The position numbers and the translations under genes are program-made. From Paenibacillus sp. JDR-2 (GTDB taxonomy: Bacteria > Bacillota > Bacilli > Paenibacillales > Paenibacillaceae), in the NCBI RefSeq assembly GCF_000023585.1, contig NC_012914.1, positions 2,495,001 to 2,559,000 on the forward strand: 64,000 nucleotides of DNA. The letters run 5' to 3'. The notes under the pieces are model-generated. The model worked only from the letters and a program-made list of their open reading frames with translations, did not search any database and had not been told where the DNA came from. Positions 61,477 to 64,000 of this stretch are shown here, in pieces (the first letter of the stretch is position 1; every line of letters begins with the position of its first letter).

Positions 61477-61517
61477 ATTATAGGTGAATTGTCAAATGCA
61501 TGTCAATAAACTTAACA
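61477..61517 (-). promoter_or_regulatory. narK promoter with overlapping GlnR/TnrA box
   Basis: Minus strand TTGACA (61506-61501), 18-bp spacer, perfect TATAAT (61482-61477). TGTCAATAAACTTAACA (61501-61517) matches TGTNAN7TNACA at every fixed position and covers the -35; centre near -39. Confidence 0.78.
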
Positions 61518-61564
61518 CCAAATTTTGAAATATCCATAAAATAAAGCAGATATCGATATTTTTG

Positions 61565-61604
61565 TGTGACCTATATTGACATGTCACTAAACTTCCATTA
61601 TGCT
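61565..61604 (+). promoter_or_regulatory. moeA-nirB promoter with overlapping GlnR/TnrA box
   Basis: TTGACA (61576-61581), 17-bp spacer, TATGCT (61599-61604). TGTGACCTATATTGACA (61565-61581) matches TGTNAN7TNACA at every fixed position and covers the -35; centre near -38, a mirror image of the narK side. Confidence 0.78.
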
Positions 61605-61617
61605 CAAAACAAATGAT

Positions 61618-61655
61618 CAGCACAACGATGTGCTGTCGACTTTGGCAACGGAGCC
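61618..61655 (+). promoter_or_regulatory. ANTAR-type dual hairpin in the moeA leader
   Basis: P1 is CAGCAC-AACGAT-GTGCTG (61618-61635), P2 is GGC-AACGGA-GCC (61644-61655). Both hexanucleotide loops have A1 and G4. The 3' arm of P2 is the 5' arm of the following terminator, so protein-bound P2 and the terminator exclude each other. Confidence 0.8.
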
Positions 61656-61688
61656 CGCTTCCTTATTTATATAGGGAACGGGCTTTTT
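61652..61688 (+). terminator. Leader terminator (attenuator) before moeA
   Basis: AGCCCG-TTCC / GGAA-CGGGCT stem followed by T5, about 40 bp before the moeA start. Confidence 0.85.
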
Positions 61689-61723
61689 ATGTTCATTTTG
61701 TACGGTGGGGAGGGAAAGCCTGA

Positions 61724-63028
61724 ATGACTACCTTGCAGAAGCAGCAGCTTGTTGTATCCGTAGAAGAAGCGATTCGTCATTTATGTGAGGGAGTGTCCTC
61801 CGTTCGAACGGAAAAGCTGCCTTTGGAGGATTGCGTGGGCAGAGTGCTAGCGGAAGATTTCTTTACACCGTTTCCGATGCCTCCATTCCGTCGGGCTGCT
61901 ATGGACGGTTATGCCGTACGCTCGCAAACCTTGCTTGACGCCGGTCCGGGCAGTGAAGTCATGCTCAGAGTGATCGCGGAGGTTAAGGCGGGCACATCCA
62001 AGGAATGGGCTCAGGAGCGTACCGGAGACCGGCCCGTTAATGATAGGGATGCAGTGAGGATCTTTACGGGTGCGCCAGTGCCGCATCGTTACGATACCGT
62101 AGTTATGCAGGAAGTGGTTACCCCCATTAACGGGGAAGACGGGAAGCCCCTGTGGATTGGGATAAACCGTCCGCATCCGGCTGGCCGACATATCGCGGAA
62201 GCCGGAGAGGATCTTGCGCCTGGCAAGCTGATCCTTGTGAAAGGAACCATGATCGGGGCGAAAGAAATGGCGGTGCTGGCTTCTTACGGGCAGGCTGAAG
62301 CGGTTGTGCATGCAAAGCCTCGGATCGCTGTTCTGCCAGTTGGCGATGAGCTTCAGGAACCGGGTACGGTGCTTTCCGCAAACCGGATTTATGACGCTAA
62401 CGGTCTTGTTGTTTATGCCTTTCTGAAGCAGCTTGGCGCTCATGTCACCCGCCGGAAGCCCGTTCCTGATCATCCTGCCATACTGGCTAATGAAATCAGG
62501 CTTGCCGCGGAGCAGGCGGATGTGGTTATTACGACAGGCGGGATATCGGTCGGAGACCATGATTATGTTGAGCGGTCCGCTGCCAGCGCCGGCTTTGAAC
62601 CGTTATTTACGAAGGTGCTGATGAGACCGGGAACGCCAACTTCTGCTTTTAAGAAAGGGGACTGTTTGCTGTTTGGGTTATCGGGAAATCCGTCCGCTTG
62701 TTATTCCGGTCTTGAGCTGTTAGTGAAGCCGGCCGTTCAATGGTTAAAGGGAATGAAAAATTTCCGCAATCAATGGCTCAAAGGGAAGCTGGAGGATTCG
62801 GTCGGCAAACCTTGCCCTTATCCAAGATATATACGCTCCATAGCGACAACGGAGCTTGGAGTATGGCGGATTTCACCGCTGCCCAACGATAAATCGGGCA
62901 ATATCGCGGCATTCGCGGAAGCAAACGCCATTGCCGTGATTCCGGCGGGCGGAAGAGGTGCGGCGAAAGGGGAGATCGTTTCTTTTCTATTACTAACGCA
63001 TATGGCAAACGGAGGATTAACGTTGTGA
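61724..63028 (+). CDS. moeA: Molybdopterin molybdotransferase MoeA
   Basis: Inserts molybdate into adenylylated molybdopterin to make molybdenum cofactor, needed by nitrate reductase. The 434 residues show FPMPPFRRAAMDGYAVRS, FTGAPVPHRYDTVVMQE, the MoCF-binding domain with ANRIYDANGLVVYAFLKQLG and TTGGISVGDHDYVERS, and GLSGNPSACYSGLELLVKP, all intact. ATG 61724 follows GGGGAGGG. The stop overlaps the start of nirB (GTGA), showing a nitrate-assimilation operon. It is preceded by a GlnR box and an ANTAR-type leader. Confidence 0.95.
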   Translation: MTTLQKQQLVVSVEEAIRHLCEGVSSVRTEKLPLEDCVGRVLAEDFFTPFPMPPFRRAAMDGYAVRSQTLLDAGPGSEVMLRVIAEVKAGTSKEWAQERTGDRPVNDRDAVRIFTGAPVPHRYDTVVMQEVVTPINGEDGKPLWIGINRPHPAGRHIAEAGEDLAPGKLILVKGTMIGAKEMAVLASYGQAEAVVHAKPRIAVLPVGDELQEPGTVLSANRIYDANGLVVYAFLKQLGAHVTRRKPVPDHPAILANEIRLAAEQADVVITTGGISVGDHDYVERSAASAGFEPLFTKVLMRPGTPTSAFKKGDCLLFGLSGNPSACYSGLELLVKPAVQWLKGMKNFRNQWLKGKLEDSVGKPCPYPRYIRSIATTELGVWRISPLPNDKSGNIAAFAEANAIAVIPAGGRGAAKGEIVSFLLLTHMANGGLTL

Positions 63029-64000
63029 CGACAAGGAAACTAGCGGTAATCGGCAATGGAATGGCAGGCGTAAGATGCGTAGAGGAGATAGACCGGTTAT
63101 CGCCCGGAGCCTTCGAAATCACGATTATCGGGGATGAGCCGCATCCAAACTACAATCGGATTATGCTGTCGAAAGTGCTTCAGGGAGATACCTCCATTTC
63201 GGACATTACAATCAATGATTTTGCTTGGTATAAGGAGCGGGGGATCCGGCTGCTGCTGGGCGAGAAGGCAGTGCGGGTTGATGCGGTTGGAAAAAGCGTT
63301 TATCTGGAATCGGGCAAAACGGTCCCTTACGATGAACTTATATTGGCAACGGGATCTTCGGCTTTTGTCCCCTCGATCCCGGGTATTCATAAATCCGGGG
63401 TAACAGCCTTTCGTAATATAAATGATTGCGAGACGATGATCGAGGCTTCGGAATCTTACCGGAGAGCGGCGGTTATCGGAGGGGGACTGCTTGGGCTGGA
63501 AGCTGCGCGCGGTTTGCTTAACCTGGGCATGGAGGTGCATGTCGTTCATAATGCCTCCTATCTGATGAACAGGCAGCTGGACACGATGTCGGCCGATTTG
63601 CTGAAGCGGGAGCTTACGCAGCAAGGCATGCGGTTCTGGATGGAGAAACGGACGGAGAAAATTATCGGCCGCAAACGGGCCGAAGGTCTATTGTTTAGCG
63701 ACGGCACCAAGCTTGCGGCGGATCTTATTGTCTTGGCCGTCGGGATCAGTCCCAACATCGCGATAGCCAATAACAGCGGGATTGCTACGAACCGGGCTAT
63801 TCTTGTTGATGATTACATGCGGACCAACGTGCCTCATATCTATGCGGTTGGAGAATGCGCGGAGCATAACGGGACGGTATACGGATTGGTCGCACCGCTG
63901 TACGAGCAGGGGAAAGTGCTGGCCAAGGTACTGACAGATGCGGATACCGTCCCTTACAAAGGCTCCATTCCTTATTCCATGCTGAAGGTGTCCGGGGTAG
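63025..64000 (+). CDS. nirB: Nitrite reductase large subunit (NirB/NasD), 3' end missing
   Basis: Starts with GTG 63025 overlapping the moeA stop, behind GGAGGA. It is open to the end of the window (325 codons). The N-terminal FAD domain (LAVIGNGMAGVRCVEEI), the YNRIMLSKVLQGD segment typical of assimilatory nitrite reductases, the NAD site AVIGGGLLGLEAARGL and the late FAD segment VPHIYAVGECAEHNGTVYGL fit NirB/NasD. The sirohaem and iron-sulfur part lies beyond the window, so a related nitrate reductase electron-transfer subunit cannot be fully excluded. Confidence 0.85.
   Translation, partial: MTTRKLAVIGNGMAGVRCVEEIDRLSPGAFEITIIGDEPHPNYNRIMLSKVLQGDTSISDITINDFAWYKERGIRLLLGEKAVRVDAVGKSVYLESGKTVPYDELILATGSSAFVPSIPGIHKSGVTAFRNINDCETMIEASESYRRAAVIGGGLLGLEAARGLLNLGMEVHVVHNASYLMNRQLDTMSADLLKRELTQQGMRFWMEKRTEKIIGRKRAEGLLFSDGTKLAADLIVLAVGISPNIAIANNSGIATNRAILVDDYMRTNVPHIYAVGECAEHNGTVYGLVAPLYEQGKVLAKVLTDADTVPYKGSIPYSMLKVSGV

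Overview
The window looks like chromosomal DNA of a Paenibacillus-type Firmicute. It has roughly 50 percent GC, strong AGGAGG ribosome-binding sites and frequent TTG/GTG starts. It has many close relatives of Bacillus subtilis genes (bmrA, pfkA, ytpB, yugP, ywbE, yneQ, sasB, lplJ, a yjcZ-type peptide) and a Firmicute 6S RNA. No phage, insertion sequence, tRNA, rRNA or CRISPR array was seen. The first gene (cyclase family) and the last (nirB) are cut by the window edges.

Layout. 1-9.5 kb: mixed housekeeping (cyclase, lipoprotein, PepF peptidase, cold-shock protein, an MFS carrier, a terpene-synthase-like protein, phosphofructokinase), with two odd repeat structures: a 216-bp imperfect palindrome behind pepF and a 39-bp tandem array. 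9.5-18.5 kb: an efflux and sensing block, BmrA-type ABC exporter, two OmpR/histidine-kinase pairs and an RND pump. 18.6-28.1 kb: a putative glycosidase, YitT, the CshA helicase, 6S RNA, thiol peroxidase, a rhomboid protease, a LysR regulator, YugP, and a MerR regulator that seems to start with AUU. 28.2-31.7 kb: ammonium transporter with two GlnR-type boxes, followed by a GlnD-like nucleotidyltransferase (DUF294) and a DEDDh exonuclease. 31.7-40 kb: a JAMM peptidase, MFS exporter, thiol-disulfide protein, citramalate synthase, DinB, ferredoxin, PyrD and a small alarmone synthetase. 40-44.6 kb: a LacI-controlled operon for mannobiose (epimerase, mannosylglucose phosphorylase, CE7 deacetylase). 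44.7-46.7 kb: a MarR regulator with three palindromic operators beside a 5'-deleted YhgE/Pip exporter. 46.8-60 kb: xpt, an NADH oxidase with three Rex/Fnr-like palindromes, two RsmF paralogues, RsuA, a second RGG-tailed DEAD-box helicase, small conserved proteins and LplJ.

60-64 kb holds the most interesting part: a nitrate-assimilation locus with narK (frameshifted in an A6 run) divergent from moeA-nirB. Each promoter carries a perfect GlnR/TnrA consensus centred near -38. Each leader carries two hairpins with hexanucleotide loops having A at position 1 and G at position 4, followed by an intrinsic terminator. This is the hallmark of ANTAR-protein antitermination. In the moeA leader the second hairpin directly competes with the terminator. 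Together with the GlnR-flanked amtB promoter, this suggests a nitrogen network in which GlnR reports nitrogen status and an ANTAR protein, not encoded in this window, reports nitrate.

All calls rest on reading the sequence and remembered family features; no database search was run.
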